Shown here one piece after another: positions 1 through 9,329 of a stretch of DNA of 64,000 nucleotides; position 1 is the stretch's first letter, and the number at the start of each line of letters is the position of its first letter. Origin of the DNA: Staphylococcus taiwanensis (GTDB lineage Bacteria; Bacillota; Bacilli; Staphylococcales; Staphylococcaceae); NCBI GenBank assembly GCA_020544305.1, contig CP058667.1, positions 2,232,001 to 2,296,000 of the forward strand, given 5' to 3'. The notes under the pieces were generated by a model. The model made no database searches. It was not told where the DNA came from and saw only the letters and a program-made list of their open reading frames with translations. The position numbers were made by a program, and so were the translations under genes.

Positions 1-39
1 GGTCCATTAACAATTCCATACGTAGAAGACGAAGCATAA
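1..39 (+). CDS. C-terminal end of an upstream gene (partial)
   Basis: Twelve in-frame codons run from the window edge to a TAA at 37-39, reading GPLTIPYVEDEA. The stop lies 18 bases before the larE start, so the gene is probably the preceding member of the same operon. Lactate racemase larA often precedes or accompanies larB/C/E, and the short tail would be compatible with it. That identification is a guess from context only. Confidence 0.45.
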   Translation, partial: GPLTIPYVEDEA

Positions 40-57
40 TCGAAAGGATTGATAAAT

Positions 58-885
58 ATGACTGAATTACAAAATAAAGAACTTAAATTAAATCAATTAT
101 TAGAAGATATGGGTAGCGTCGTGATCGCTTTTTCAGGCGGTGTAGATAGTAGTTTAGTACTTAAAAAAGCAATAGATGTATTAGGTTCTGGTAATGTTAA
201 ACCAGTAGTTGTTAAATCTGAGTTATTCAGAAATGAAGAATTCAACCAAGCCATTGAATTAGGTCGTGAACTAGGTATTGAAGTAATGGAAACTGAAATG
301 GCTGAATTAGAAGATGCGAATATCGTTAAAAACACACCTGAAAGCTGGTACTACAGTAAACGTTTAATGTATGGCAAATTAACGCAAATCAAAGAAGACT
401 TAGGTTTCAACTATGTCTTAGACGGCATGATTATGGATGATTTAGAAGACTTCCGTCCTGGCTTAAAAGCAAGAGACGAATTTGGTGTTCGCAGTGTATT
501 ACAAGAGGCAAAACTATACAAAGCAGAAATCAGAGAATTAAGTAAACAACATGATTTACCAGTTTGGAATAAACCCGCTTTATGTAGTTTAGCGTCACGT
601 ATTCCTTACGGCGAAGCATTAAGTTTCACAAAAGTAAATAAAGTAAACGAAGCCGAAAAACACATTTTAAGTTTAGGTGTTAATAATGTAAGAGTACGTT
701 ACCATCACAATATTGCACGTATCGAAGTATCAGAAGATGATTTGGCAACTGTCATTAAAAACAAAGATAACATTACATTGCGTTTAAAAGAACTTGGTTT
801 CGACTATGTTACTGTTGATTTAGAAGGCTACAGAACAGGTAGTATGAACGAAGTCATTGATACGAAAGCGACTAAATTAGTATAA
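58..885 (+). CDS. larE: LarE, ATP-dependent sacrificial sulfur transferase
   Basis: LarE adenylates the carboxylate of the pyridinium precursor and donates sulfur from its own cysteine, building the thiocarboxylates of the nickel-pincer nucleotide of lactate racemase. The protein shows the PP-loop ATP motif SGGVDSS near residue 27 and the conserved CSLASRIPYG block near residue 180, whose cysteine is the likely sacrificial sulfur donor. The ATG at 58 has AAAGGA at good spacing, whereas the TTG at 49 lies too close to that site, so 58 is preferred. It is followed by larB and larC at 12-base gaps, forming one operon. The cytoplasmic role is known from the Lactobacillus family and is not tested here. 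Confidence 0.9.
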   Translation: MTELQNKELKLNQLLEDMGSVVIAFSGGVDSSLVLKKAIDVLGSGNVKPVVVKSELFRNEEFNQAIELGRELGIEVMETEMAELEDANIVKNTPESWYYSKRLMYGKLTQIKEDLGFNYVLDGMIMDDLEDFRPGLKARDEFGVRSVLQEAKLYKAEIRELSKQHDLPVWNKPALCSLASRIPYGEALSFTKVNKVNEAEKHILSLGVNNVRVRYHHNIARIEVSEDDLATVIKNKDNITLRLKELGFDYVTVDLEGYRTGSMNEVIDTKATKLV

Positions 886-897
886 GGAAGTATACAC

Positions 898-1656
898 ATG
901 AGTAAAGATTCTAATTTTATTGAAGACTTGCTCGAAGGTGTTAAATCAAATCAAATATCAATTGATGAAGCTAAAGCCCAACTCAGTCATTACGACGAAT
1001 TGGGCTTTGCTAAAATTGATTTACATAGAGCAAAGCGCCAAGGATTTCCAGAAGTGATATTTGGCCAAGGTAAAACAAAAGAACAAATCAATCAAATCAT
1101 TACAAGTTTATCTAATCATCATAACGTTATTTTAGTGACACGTATCAACCAAGAAAAAGCAGAATATGTTTTAAAACAACATCCTGAATTAACGTATCAT
1201 AAAGAGGCAAATATTGTTTGTACGTCACTGGAATCTATAGAGAAATCACAGCAATATATATCCGTACTTTGTGCTGGCACATCTGATTTACCCGTTGCTG
1301 AAGAAGCAGCAATTACAGCCGAAGTGATGGGTATTCAAGTGAAACGTTTTTATGATGTAGGCGTTTCTGGTATTCACCGCTTATTTGAACATATTCAAGA
1401 TATTCGTAACGGTAAAGTATCCATTGTAATTGCAGGTATGGAAGGTGCACTTGCAAGTGTTGTAGGTGGTTTAGTGGATCACCCAGTTTACGCAGTCCCT
1501 ACAAGCGTTGGATATGGCGCAAACTTCAACGGCGTTACAACTTTATTATCAATGATCAATTCCTGTGCACCAGGCACAAGCGTTCTGAATATTGATAATG
1601 GTTTTGGTGCCGGATACAATGCATCAATGATTATTAGTATGTTAGAAAATCAATAG
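898..1656 (+). CDS. larB: LarB, nicotinate mononucleotide carboxylase/hydrolase (pincer cofactor)
   Basis: LarB carboxylates and hydrolyses nicotinic acid adenine dinucleotide to give pyridinium-3,5-biscarboxylate mononucleotide, the substrate of LarE. The 252-residue protein has the LarB N-terminal segment and a C-terminal PurE-like AIR-carboxylase domain. The glycine-rich stretches CAGTSDLPVAEEAA (about residue 122) and VVGGLVDHPVYAVPTSVGYG (about residue 185) are typical. AAGGAAG precedes the ATG at normal spacing. It lies between larE and larC and is presumably co-transcribed with them. Confidence 0.9.
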   Translation: MSKDSNFIEDLLEGVKSNQISIDEAKAQLSHYDELGFAKIDLHRAKRQGFPEVIFGQGKTKEQINQIITSLSNHHNVILVTRINQEKAEYVLKQHPELTYHKEANIVCTSLESIEKSQQYISVLCAGTSDLPVAEEAAITAEVMGIQVKRFYDVGVSGIHRLFEHIQDIRNGKVSIVIAGMEGALASVVGGLVDHPVYAVPTSVGYGANFNGVTTLLSMINSCAPGTSVLNIDNGFGAGYNASMIISMLENQ

Positions 1657-1668
1657 AACGGAGCTAAA

Positions 1669-2862
1669 ATGATGAGCAATGCTTTATATTTAGATTGTCA
1701 TGCTGGCATCGCTGGAGATATGTTACTCTCTGCACTTGTCGATTTGGGTGCTAATCCGACTGAAATTGAAAATGAATTGAAACAATTACCGCTTGATGAG
1801 TTTGGTTTACATTTTGAAAAGAAAGTAAAACAAGGCATTAATGCCATGACATTAAAAATAGACTTTCACGAACACCATCATCATCGCAAAGCATCAGATA
1901 TTTTCAAAATGATTGATCATAGCCATTTAGCAAATCGAGTTAAAGAACGTAGCAAACAAATATTTGAAACGATTGGGTATGCCGAAGCTAAAATTCATGG
2001 TATGACAATCGAGGACGTACACTTTCACGAAGTGGGCGCGATGGATTCAATCATAGATATTATAGGTGGTTGTATTGCACTTGAACAACTGGGTATAGAT
2101 ACGCTATATTGCTCTCCTATTCCTACAGGTAATGGCAAAATCAATATCGCACACGGTATTTATCCAGTTCCAGCTCCTGCAACTGCTGAAATTTTAAAAG
2201 GTATACCACTTGCTGAATTTGACGTACAGAGTGAATTGACTACACCTACCGGAGCGGCATTTGCTAAAACTTTAGTATCACACTATGGCCCATTCCCCGC
2301 AACAACTATGGAAAACATTGGCTATGGTGCAGGTCATAAAGATTTTGATTTCCCAAATGTTTTACGTGTGATTCAATTTCAAGATGCCTTAAAACATTCG
2401 AATGATCAAGTCCAAGTAATAGAATGTCAGATTGATGATATGACACCTGAAATCATGGGTCATTTTATGGATATAGCTATAAAACATGGTGTATTAGATA
2501 TTTATTACACGCCTATCACGATGAAAAAGAATCGCCCAGGCGTCCAATTCACACTCATTTGCAAAGTAACGGATAAACAGTACATTGAAGATTTAGTATT
2601 AACACACACTTCATCATTAGGTGTACGCAGTTATACCGTTAACCGTCAGATTTTAAAAAGAGAATTTCGATATGTAGAAACCGCTTACGGCAATGTAAAA
2701 GTAAAATTTGCACTGAAAAATGGAAACATCTTAAAAATGAAACCTGAATTTGAGGACATAAAAATATTGAGTGATACATCTGGCAAACCACTGCAAACTG
2801 TATACAATGAAGTTTTAAATAAAATTTATGATGTATATAACGTAGGAGAACCGTTAGCATAG
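1669..2862 (+). CDS. larC: LarC, nickel insertase of the pincer cofactor
   Basis: LarC is the CTP-dependent cyclometallase that inserts nickel into the pincer nucleotide. The protein opens with LYLDCHAGIAGDMLLSAL, the family signature, and carries a histidine-rich patch (HEHHHH) near residue 67 that could hold Ni(II). In Lactobacillus plantarum the gene is split into larC1/larC2 and joined by frameshifting; here it is one uninterrupted 397-residue frame. Two ATGs (1669 and 1672) stand behind GGAG and either may be used. A strong two-sided terminator follows. Confidence 0.9.
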   Translation: MMSNALYLDCHAGIAGDMLLSALVDLGANPTEIENELKQLPLDEFGLHFEKKVKQGINAMTLKIDFHEHHHHRKASDIFKMIDHSHLANRVKERSKQIFETIGYAEAKIHGMTIEDVHFHEVGAMDSIIDIIGGCIALEQLGIDTLYCSPIPTGNGKINIAHGIYPVPAPATAEILKGIPLAEFDVQSELTTPTGAAFAKTLVSHYGPFPATTMENIGYGAGHKDFDFPNVLRVIQFQDALKHSNDQVQVIECQIDDMTPEIMGHFMDIAIKHGVLDIYYTPITMKKNRPGVQFTLICKVTDKQYIEDLVLTHTSSLGVRSYTVNRQILKREFRYVETAYGNVKVKFALKNGNILKMKPEFEDIKILSDTSGKPLQTVYNEVLNKIYDVYNVGEPLA

Positions 2863-2904
2863 TATGGTACTATGCATCCAGTGTAGTGCGCTTAAACATT
2901 AAAT

Positions 2905-2953
2905 AAATAGCGATGAAGTTATCTATGACGTTAGATATCTTCATCGCTATTTT
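2905..2953. terminator. Bidirectional terminator between larC and ywhD
   Basis: A stem of about 20 base pairs with one mismatch is closed by an 8-base loop. The outer arm at 2905-2918 pairs with 2939-2952, with A-rich sequence on one side and T-rich on the other. It sits between convergent genes and can serve both strands. Confidence 0.85.
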
Positions 2954-2981
2954 AAATGTTGGTTAGTCATGCTATCACAAC

Positions 2982-3488
2982 TTATTCAAAGGCTTTGAAT
3001 AGTTCTTCGCTAGAATTATTCCACATTTCTTCGTTATGAGATTTTAAAAAGTCTTTTAATACTTTTTTATTATCTTCACCGATTTGGTCAATGATCACTT
3101 TTCGCTTCATAGATTTATCCATCATATTCACATGTTCTGGCATACTTTTATAACCTCGACGTTTACTTTTATTTACAAGTAAATAGCAAGCTGTAACACC
3201 AGCGTAGTATGGGCCTTGTTCACCACGTTCTGTAGTAACCCAGCAAAGCCAATACGCTTTAGCCTCTTCACCTTCTACTTCTGCTTTATCAGTTATCCAT
3301 TTAACGCCTTTTTCAACTTGGGCACGGGCATGCATACCACCAATATCAATAAACGCTTCTTTATTAGCAACATCGATAAATACTGGCGCAATATTGTCCA
3401 AGCTGATTGAACCTATATTCGTTCCTTTATGACCGTCTAGAGGGTCATTTTTAATAATATTAAATTTAAATCCTTTATTCTCTGACAC
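2982..3488 (-). CDS. ywhD: YwhD family protein
   Basis: The protein matches the uncharacterised Firmicute YwhD family (about 168 residues), recognised by FNIIKNDPLDGHKG near the start, SLDNIAPVFID, and AYWLCWVTTERGEQGPYYAGV. No biochemical role is established. The longer reading from 3497 would start inside the GGAGG at 3497-3501. The GTG at 3488 lies 8 bases downstream of that site and aligns with the family start, so it is chosen. The gene is convergent with larC and 71 bases downstream of the HD-domain gene, with which it may be co-transcribed. Confidence 0.85.
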   Translation of the reverse strand: MSENKGFKFNIIKNDPLDGHKGTNIGSISLDNIAPVFIDVANKEAFIDIGGMHARAQVEKGVKWITDKAEVEGEEAKAYWLCWVTTERGEQGPYYAGVTACYLLVNKSKRRGYKSMPEHVNMMDKSMKRKVIIDQIGEDNKKVLKDFLKSHNEEMWNNSSEELFKAFE

Positions 3489-3559
3489 AAGTGACACCTC
3501 CGTAAAACTTTGAACTCATAACTATACTATTATGAGTAATCTTAAAACGTTTGAATGAC

Positions 3560-4858
3560 TTAATTTAATTCATTCAGTAAATTGATAATTGAACCTTTTA
3601 TTTGTGGATTCTCAATATTAAGTATCATTTCTTTAGGGTAATATAATTTATAATCTTCACGATTAATACCTGTGATACTTGAAATAACTAATGACTGACT
3701 ACTAATTTCCTTGATACTGCCGTTACGTCTAAGTAAATGAATAGGTTGACGATTAGATCCAGGACGATCGTAATCATATGGTAAATCAGAGAAAGCTTCA
3801 CTAACAAAGTAATAATTAGGGTCTATTCCGCCCTCAATAAACAATTCTTGTAATTCAGTAATGGTAATAATTGAACCATCAAATGGAATATATTTAAATA
3901 AATCTCTATTTATAAACCGGCGTGCTAAATCACTCAATATTTTATCATCTTCATGTATCCATTTTTTCAAGTAATATAGTACAACTACTTCATCTAAATC
4001 AACATATTGTTCAATGGTTGGTTCCCCTTCGAAAAATGGCACAAAATCTTGTGGGTACATTTTAAATTGATAGCCTTCTTTGTACAATTGTTTCACACGT
4101 TTCAAACAATTGTTAAGCAATACTTCTCCGCCCCTACTTACAGGATGGAAATAAATTTGCCAATACATTTGATAGCGACTCATAATGAAGTTTTCAACCG
4201 CATGCATACCGCTCTCTTTAATAAGTACTTCATCTTTAGTTGGTCTCATTAAACGTAAAATACGTTCCATATCAAACGTGCCATAAGAAACACCAGTGAA
4301 ATACGCATCACGTTGTAAATAATCCATACGATCAGCATCTATTTGAGATGAAATCATGGAAATCACTAATTTATTACTATGTGTTTTATTGATGACTTCC
4401 GCCACTTCTTTAGGAAACGTACTAGACACTCTACTCAACACTTCATTCACTTCAGTTGGTCCAGTAATGATAGCTTGCGTAAATGCTTCATGATCAGTGT
4501 TAAAGATTTTCTCGAAACTATGTGAAAAAGGACCATGTCCCAAATCGTGTAGTAAAGCTGCACAAAGTGCCAATGGTCTATCTTCATTATGCCAAGCTTC
4601 TCGACCCACAAAGGTTTCATCAATCATTCTTCGTACAATTTCATAAACACCTAAGGAATGACCAAATCGGCTATGTTCTGCAGTATGAAAAGAAAGATAC
4701 AATGTTCCTAGCTGTTTAATACGACGTAAACGTTGAAATTCTTTCGTCTTGATTAAATCCCAAATAAGCTGATCTTTGACATGAATGTATTTATGAATTG
4801 GATCTTTAAATACTTTTTCTTCAGCTAATTTTTGTTCAACATAAGGTGTTTGCGTCAA
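3560..4858 (-). CDS. HD-domain phosphohydrolase (YwfO/dGTPase-like)
   Basis: This is a 432-residue HD-superfamily metal-dependent phosphohydrolase related to B. subtilis YwfO and dNTP triphosphohydrolases. Metal-binding motifs are visible in order: SRFGHSLGVYE (about residue 62), then the paired HDLGHGPFSHSFE (about 105), then an aspartate in SSQIDADRMDYLQRDAYFTG (about 180). The ATG at 4876 lies upstream of the only good ribosome binding site (GGAAGG). The TTG at 4858, 6 bases after it, is therefore preferred. Substrate is not predictable beyond a nucleotide; a role in dNTP pool control is inferred from the family. Confidence 0.85.
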   Translation of the reverse strand: MTQTPYVEQKLAEEKVFKDPIHKYIHVKDQLIWDLIKTKEFQRLRRIKQLGTLYLSFHTAEHSRFGHSLGVYEIVRRMIDETFVGREAWHNEDRPLALCAALLHDLGHGPFSHSFEKIFNTDHEAFTQAIITGPTEVNEVLSRVSSTFPKEVAEVINKTHSNKLVISMISSQIDADRMDYLQRDAYFTGVSYGTFDMERILRLMRPTKDEVLIKESGMHAVENFIMSRYQMYWQIYFHPVSRGGEVLLNNCLKRVKQLYKEGYQFKMYPQDFVPFFEGEPTIEQYVDLDEVVVLYYLKKWIHEDDKILSDLARRFINRDLFKYIPFDGSIITITELQELFIEGGIDPNYYFVSEAFSDLPYDYDRPGSNRQPIHLLRRNGSIKEISSQSLVISSITGINREDYKLYYPKEMILNIENPQIKGSIINLLNELN

Positions 4859-4894
4859 ATGGACCCTTCCTTTCATAACAGAATAATGGATATG

Positions 4895-5371
4895 TTATAA
4901 ACTTTTCTTCATTAAAGCTAAATCTAATTGTTCGCCGTACATTTCTGGTTGATAAGAACGTATGATATCAAATCCTTGATTTTGATAGTATTTAATTGCA
5001 TCTTTATTTTTATTATCAACTTCTAAATAAACGTCATCATATTTACCTTGAAAATGTTCTAACCCTTTATCAAGTAAGCTTGAGCCATACCCTTTATGTT
5101 GAGATTCAGGATGAACATAATGTGCTGATAAATAAAGTTCTTTACCATAAATGAAGTTAGCAAAACCAATAATTTCTTCATTTTCTTCAGCTACTAAAAA
5201 TAACTGATCTTCTAAACGTTTTTTTAAATGTTGCTCATTATAAGAGGCAGCAAGTAACTCATTAATAGTTGATGCAGCATAAATATTTAGATATGTGTTA
5301 TACCATGCTTTAGTAGCAACATCTCTAATTGCTACCACGTCATTTGCTGTTGCTTCTCTGACTTTATACAT
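4895..5371 (-). CDS. GNAT family N-acetyltransferase
   Basis: This is a 158-residue single-domain GNAT. The acetyl-CoA binding segment PESQHKGYGSSLL near residue 90 has the Q/R-x-x-G-x-G/A pattern, and a C-terminal YYQNQGF motif is typical of the fold. AGGAG lies 8 bases before the ATG. It precedes the HD-domain gene by about 40 bases on the same strand and may share a transcript. The acceptor substrate cannot be read from sequence. Confidence 0.85.
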   Translation of the reverse strand: MYKVREATANDVVAIRDVATKAWYNTYLNIYAASTINELLAASYNEQHLKKRLEDQLFLVAEENEEIIGFANFIYGKELYLSAHYVHPESQHKGYGSSLLDKGLEHFQGKYDDVYLEVDNKNKDAIKYYQNQGFDIIRSYQPEMYGEQLDLALMKKSL

Positions 5372-5495
5372 ACTTGATTCTCCTGACTTTACAATGGAAT
5401 TAATAATGAAATTATATCATAGTCCATAGACTATCGCTTATTGAGAAATCACTGATTTTTTCAAAATGAGTATCATATGATTTCTAATTTTAAAT

Positions 5496-6032
5496 TTATG
5501 CCAATGTTGCTTTCCATTCTCGCGCTCTTTCAAGGGCAAATGCATCTTTAGAAATATCTCCTGGTCTTTCAGCTGTACCAATAATATAACCATTAAGCTC
5601 GCCACCAATAAAATCTAAAGTATATTTCATTTGCGTGATACATGGTTTAGCTTTCACTTTAGGACAGTCACCACCAACGAGTATTAATCTGAAATCTTTT
5701 TGAGACATCTTTTCTTTAAAATCACTATAGTTTGGATCAATCAGTGTTTCAGACCAATGGTCGATAAATGCTTTTAATGAGGCAGATACACTATACCAAC
5801 AAACTGGAGACGCAAAAATGACCGTATCACTTTCCAAAACTTGATCAATAACTTGTTTATAATCATCGTTATAACTTTTAATATCTCTATTATCATGACG
5901 AAAATCTCTTACTGGATTAAATTGATAGTCCGTTAAGTCAATCCATTTATAATCAAGTCCTTCTAACGCTAATTTAGTTAATTGTGCAGTATTACCTTCT
6001 GGACGACTTCCTCCAAATAAAACTGTAATCAT
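5496..6032 (-). CDS. NAD(P)H-dependent FMN reductase / flavodoxin-like oxidoreductase
   Basis: The protein is a flavodoxin-fold FMN reductase of about 178 residues. It starts ITVLFGGSRPEGNT, where the loop after the first beta strand binds the FMN phosphate, and carries ASPVCWYSVSASLKAFIDHW, the second flavin and dimer motif. It probably transfers electrons from NADPH to FMN, quinones or other acceptors in the cytoplasm. The ATG at 6032 is preferred over the GTG three codons upstream, because an AGAGAG-type site lies just before. It is a single gene. Confidence 0.8.
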   Translation of the reverse strand: MITVLFGGSRPEGNTAQLTKLALEGLDYKWIDLTDYQFNPVRDFRHDNRDIKSYNDDYKQVIDQVLESDTVIFASPVCWYSVSASLKAFIDHWSETLIDPNYSDFKEKMSQKDFRLILVGGDCPKVKAKPCITQMKYTLDFIGGELNGYIIGTAERPGDISKDAFALERAREWKATLA

Positions 6033-6215
6033 TTTTACCACTCTCTCTTAATTATATTTAAAAATATGACGTTTATTTCCAAATTGGTTCGCTACATAAA
6101 TACTTTATACTAATTTAATATTTTACATATTTGCCTTGTACCCTTATTTCATATCATATATGTACAATTTTACAAAATAAAAAAGAATCATTACTATTTA
6201 TTCAAGTTTCTAAAA

Positions 6216-6250
6216 AAGCTCTTACACAAATATAAACGGTGTAAGAGCTT
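6216..6250 (-). terminator. Terminator of the aldo/keto reductase gene
   Basis: A perfect 12-base-pair stem (6216-6227 with 6239-6250) is followed on the minus strand by a T run, 28 bases after the stop of the reductase gene. Confidence 0.85.
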
Positions 6251-6277
6251 GAATTACTTTAATTATTTTATCGAATA

Positions 6278-7213
6278 TTATTCAATTGGAAATAGTTCAT
6301 CAATTTGATTAATTTCTTCATCAGTTAGTTCAATGTTTGCCGCTTCAATATTTTCAACGACTTGTTCAGTACGTTTGGCACCTGGAATAACTACATTAAG
6401 CGCTGGACGACTTAAATAAAATGCTAGAACCACATTTGCGATAGAGGTATTGTGCGCTTCTGCAATACCTTTTAATTGTTTCACTCGACGAACATTATCA
6501 TTAAATACCTCTGGCTGGAAGTCACGACGAGGCGCACGGTGATCATCAAATGTTTGGTTTTCTTCATACTTACCAGCTAAGATACCTGATGCTAATGGGA
6601 AGTATGGTATAAATGTGATATTATTTTCTGCTGCATATTTCATAACTTCTTCATTTTCACGATGTAATAAGTTATATTCTAATTGCACGACATCTACATA
6701 CCCGTCTTTATTCGCTTCTTTAAGTTGTTCTAATGAGAAGTTTGATACACCAATCGCTTTAATCTTACCTTCATCTTTAAGCTCTTTTAACGCTGCAACA
6801 GCTTTATCTTTTGGCGTATTTTCATCCGGAAAATGAATATAGTATAAATCAATATAGTCTACTTGAAGACGTTTCAAGCTATTCTCAACTTGTTGCTTTA
6901 AATAGTCAGGATCATTATTTTGAACGACGTCATCATTGTCTTTAATGACATGAGAACCTTTCGTTGCGATTTGAACTTGTTCACGAGGATACTCTTGAAC
7001 CACTTGACCGACTAATTCTTCAGAACGTTCAGGGCCATAAATATAAGCAGTATCTAATAATGTAATACCATTATCGATTGCTTTACGTACCACTTCTTTA
7101 CCTTGTTCTTCATCTAAGTTTGGGTATAGATTGTGACCACCTACCGCATTGGTACCTAATGCGATTGGAAATACACGAACATCTGATTTACCTAATTGTA
7201 CTAAATCTGCCAT
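6278..7213 (-). CDS. Aldo/keto reductase
   Basis: A 311-residue NADPH-dependent aldo/keto reductase with a TIM-barrel fold. Catalytic tetrad positions are visible: Asp and Tyr in LLDTAYIYG (about residue 53), Lys in ATKGS (about 84) and His in [10 protein letters not shown] (about 125). The C-terminal [14 protein letters not shown] binds the cofactor phosphate. GGAG lies 9 bases before the ATG. It is transcribed away from hypR-merA, and its start region faces the hypR promoter. HypR or another redox regulator could therefore influence it, though no operator copy is seen on its side. Confidence 0.9.
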   Translation of the reverse strand: MADLVQLGKSDVRVFPIALGTNAVGGHNLYPNLDEEQGKEVVRKAIDNGITLLDTAYIYGPERSEELVGQVVQEYPREQVQIATKGSHVIKDNDDVVQNNDPDYLKQQVENSLKRLQVDYIDLYYIHFPDENTPKDKAVAALKELKDEGKIKAIGVSNFSLEQLKEANKDGYVDVVQLEYNLLHRENEEVMKYAAENNITFIPYFPLASGILAGKYEENQTFDDHRAPRRDFQPEVFNDNVRRVKQLKGIAEAHNTSIANVVLAFYLSRPALNVVIPGAKRTEQVVENIEAANIELTDEEINQIDELFPIE

Positions 7214-7279
7214 TCATACTCGCTCCTTTATACTTATTAACTATTTATAGTTTACCCGTTTCGACTTAAGACATTCATA

Positions 7280-7331
7280 TTGACATTTTATATAAGATAT
7301 ATTTTAATGTAACTAATCAAGTTACATTAAA
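7280..7331 (+). promoter_or_regulatory. hypR-merA promoter with palindromic operator
   Basis: A consensus -35 TTGACA lies at 7280-7285. A 17-base spacer leads to TTTAAT at 7303-7308, which overlaps a perfect inverted repeat with 11-base arms (7303-7313 and 7321-7331) and a 7-base spacer. Its core is TAATGTAAC / GTTACATTA. An operator over the -10 and start of transcription implies autorepression by the Rrf2-type regulator encoded next. Confidence 0.75.
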
Positions 7332-7342
7332 GGTGATATATG

Positions 7343-7783
7343 ATGAATTTAGAATTTAACATTGCTGTACACGTGCTAAGCTTTCTTGCCAAGCACTCAA
7401 AGAAACATTTCAATAGTCAAGAATTAGCAACCCTTACTTGTCTTAATCCAGTGCAACTAAGACGCGTTGCCACTACACTCAATAACCACCAACTTATAGA
7501 CACTATTCGCGGAAAAGGCGGTGGTTATCGAGCGAATGAGATCACACCCACGATTACGTTAGATACACTGTATCAACTTTTTGTGTTAGACAAAGTTTCT
7601 GCACAACGTATTTTTACTGGTAGCGAAGAGAGTCATTGTACGATTTCTAAAAATATCGCTACCACTATGACTAAATATAAAGAGCAAGAAACTACCTTAA
7701 TACTCAACTTTTATCGTAACTTGACAATTAACGACGTCATCAAAGATACACTTCAGGAGGACACAACATATGACACATTATAA
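7343..7783 (+). CDS. hypR: HypR, Rrf2-family hypochlorite/thiol-stress repressor
   Basis: The protein is an Rrf2-family winged-helix regulator of 146 residues. Counted from the second ATG (7343), its cysteines fall at positions 33 and 99. These match the redox pair that forms the intersubunit disulfide in S. aureus HypR, which supports this start over the adjacent ATG at 7340. The helix-turn-helix and wing are visible as LNPVQLRRVATTL and IRGKGGGYRA. In S. aureus the protein represses itself and merA and is released by HOCl or diamide. It overlaps merA by 14 bases. Confidence 0.9.
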   Translation: MNLEFNIAVHVLSFLAKHSKKHFNSQELATLTCLNPVQLRRVATTLNNHQLIDTIRGKGGGYRANEITPTITLDTLYQLFVLDKVSAQRIFTGSEESHCTISKNIATTMTKYKEQETTLILNFYRNLTINDVIKDTLQEDTTYDTL

Positions 7784-9092
7784 TTTATTAGTTTTTGGTT
7801 TCGGTAAAGCAGGTAAAACACTTGCCAAATATGCAGCAGCACAAGGTCAACACGTTGCTTTAGTAGAACAATCATCAGATAATTTTGGAGGTACATGCAT
7901 AAATCACGGTTGTATCCCGTCTAAAGTACTCGTACATGATGGTATTGACGGTATAGATTTTGGTTCTGCATTTTCAAGAAAAAAAGACGTTGTCAGTGCC
8001 TTAAATAAGAAAAATTATGGCAACTTGGCAAATGATGCAAATATTGATGTATTCACTAACAAAGCTCAGTTTAAATCAAATACTGAAGTTAATCTTGTAA
8101 GCGAAGATGGTACTATTGCTCAGACATTAACAGCAGATAAGATTGTTATTAATACTGGTGCGAAATCAAACATTCCTTCTATTAAAGGGATAGAAACCGC
8201 ACAAAATTTATACGACTCACGCGGATTATTAAATATTCCTACACAACCTGATCACTTAGTAATTATTGGCGGTGGCTATATCGCCTTAGAATTCGCTTCA
8301 ATGTTCGCAAATTTTGGTACTAAAGTTACTGTTTTAGAATATGGTTCACAAATCATGCCACGAGAAGATCAAGACGTGGTTGCTCACGCAATTAAGGATT
8401 TAGAAGACAGAGGTATTTCGTTTATTTCAAATGTAGAAACACAAGCATTTAAAAATGAAAACAATCAAACGACGATAGTAACTTCTAAAGGTAATTTCTT
8501 AGCTGATGCCGTATTACTAGCTACGGGTCGTATACCTAACACAGACTTAGCACTTGAAAATACTGACATTGAACTTGGTGAACGTGGCGAAATCAAAGTG
8601 AATGACCATTTACAAACATCAGTTGCGAACATTTATGCAGCTGGGGATGTTAAAGGTGGCTTACAATTTACTTATATCTCATTAGATGATTTTAGAATTT
8701 TACAGTCTGAATTATTTGGTGACCACTCACGAACTACTAATAATCGTGGTGTAATACCATACACAGTATTTATTGATCCACCATTTTCTCGTGTAGGATT
8801 AACGGCAGAACAAGCGAAGGCACAGCACTTTAATTACGCTGAAAATACCCTTCTAATTAATACCGTGCCAAGACATAAAATTAATAATGACCCTCGCGGC
8901 ATATTCAAAGTAGTCATTAATAAAGATAACAATGAAATTTTGGGCGCTACGCTTTACGGCAAAGAATCGGAAGAAATCATTAATCTAATTAAATTAGCGA
9001 TAGACCAACATATTCCTTATCAAGTACTCAGAGATAATATTTATACACACCCAACCATCGTAGAATCATTTAATGATTTATTTAATTTTTAA
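7770..9092 (+). CDS. merA: MerA-like flavin disulfide reductase (HypR regulon)
   Basis: A 440-residue class I pyridine-nucleotide disulfide oxidoreductase. It contains the redox-active GGTCINHGCIPSK near residue 40, an N-terminal GFGKAGKTLA FAD fold, a second dinucleotide fold IIGGGYIALEFA near residue 163, and ATGRIPNTD. It lacks the N-terminal metal-binding domain and C-terminal Cys-Cys of true mercuric reductases. Its role is therefore more likely NADPH-dependent protection from HOCl and allicin-type stress, as shown for the S. aureus homologue. AGGAGG lies at good spacing inside the end of hypR. Confidence 0.88.
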   Translation: MTHYNLLVFGFGKAGKTLAKYAAAQGQHVALVEQSSDNFGGTCINHGCIPSKVLVHDGIDGIDFGSAFSRKKDVVSALNKKNYGNLANDANIDVFTNKAQFKSNTEVNLVSEDGTIAQTLTADKIVINTGAKSNIPSIKGIETAQNLYDSRGLLNIPTQPDHLVIIGGGYIALEFASMFANFGTKVTVLEYGSQIMPREDQDVVAHAIKDLEDRGISFISNVETQAFKNENNQTTIVTSKGNFLADAVLLATGRIPNTDLALENTDIELGERGEIKVNDHLQTSVANIYAAGDVKGGLQFTYISLDDFRILQSELFGDHSRTTNNRGVIPYTVFIDPPFSRVGLTAEQAKAQHFNYAENTLLINTVPRHKINNDPRGIFKVVINKDNNEILGATLYGKESEEIINLIKLAIDQHIPYQVLRDNIYTHPTIVESFNDLFNF

Positions 9093-9329
9093 AAATTTAT
9101 TTTCAATGCATAAATTCAGTCATAGCAAGCCTCACCAGGTTATAAATTGAAATTATCAATATTTTTAAAAATAAAAAGCTTTACTTATTATTCAATTCAA
9201 GTTATAGTTGACCTAACGTAATAAAAGCTCGTGAATTTAAATGTAGTGTGTTTGTCTAGAATACTCTCTTTTTTATAAATGAATTTGTTACAAATATTTA
9301 GTGCAAAAGCACACATGGAGGTATTCTAT

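Noticed and set aside
7770-9092. Mercuric reductase and a mercury resistance operon
   Set aside because: No metal-binding N-terminal domain, no C-terminal Cys pair, and no merR/merB neighbours; the hypR partner indicates thiol stress.
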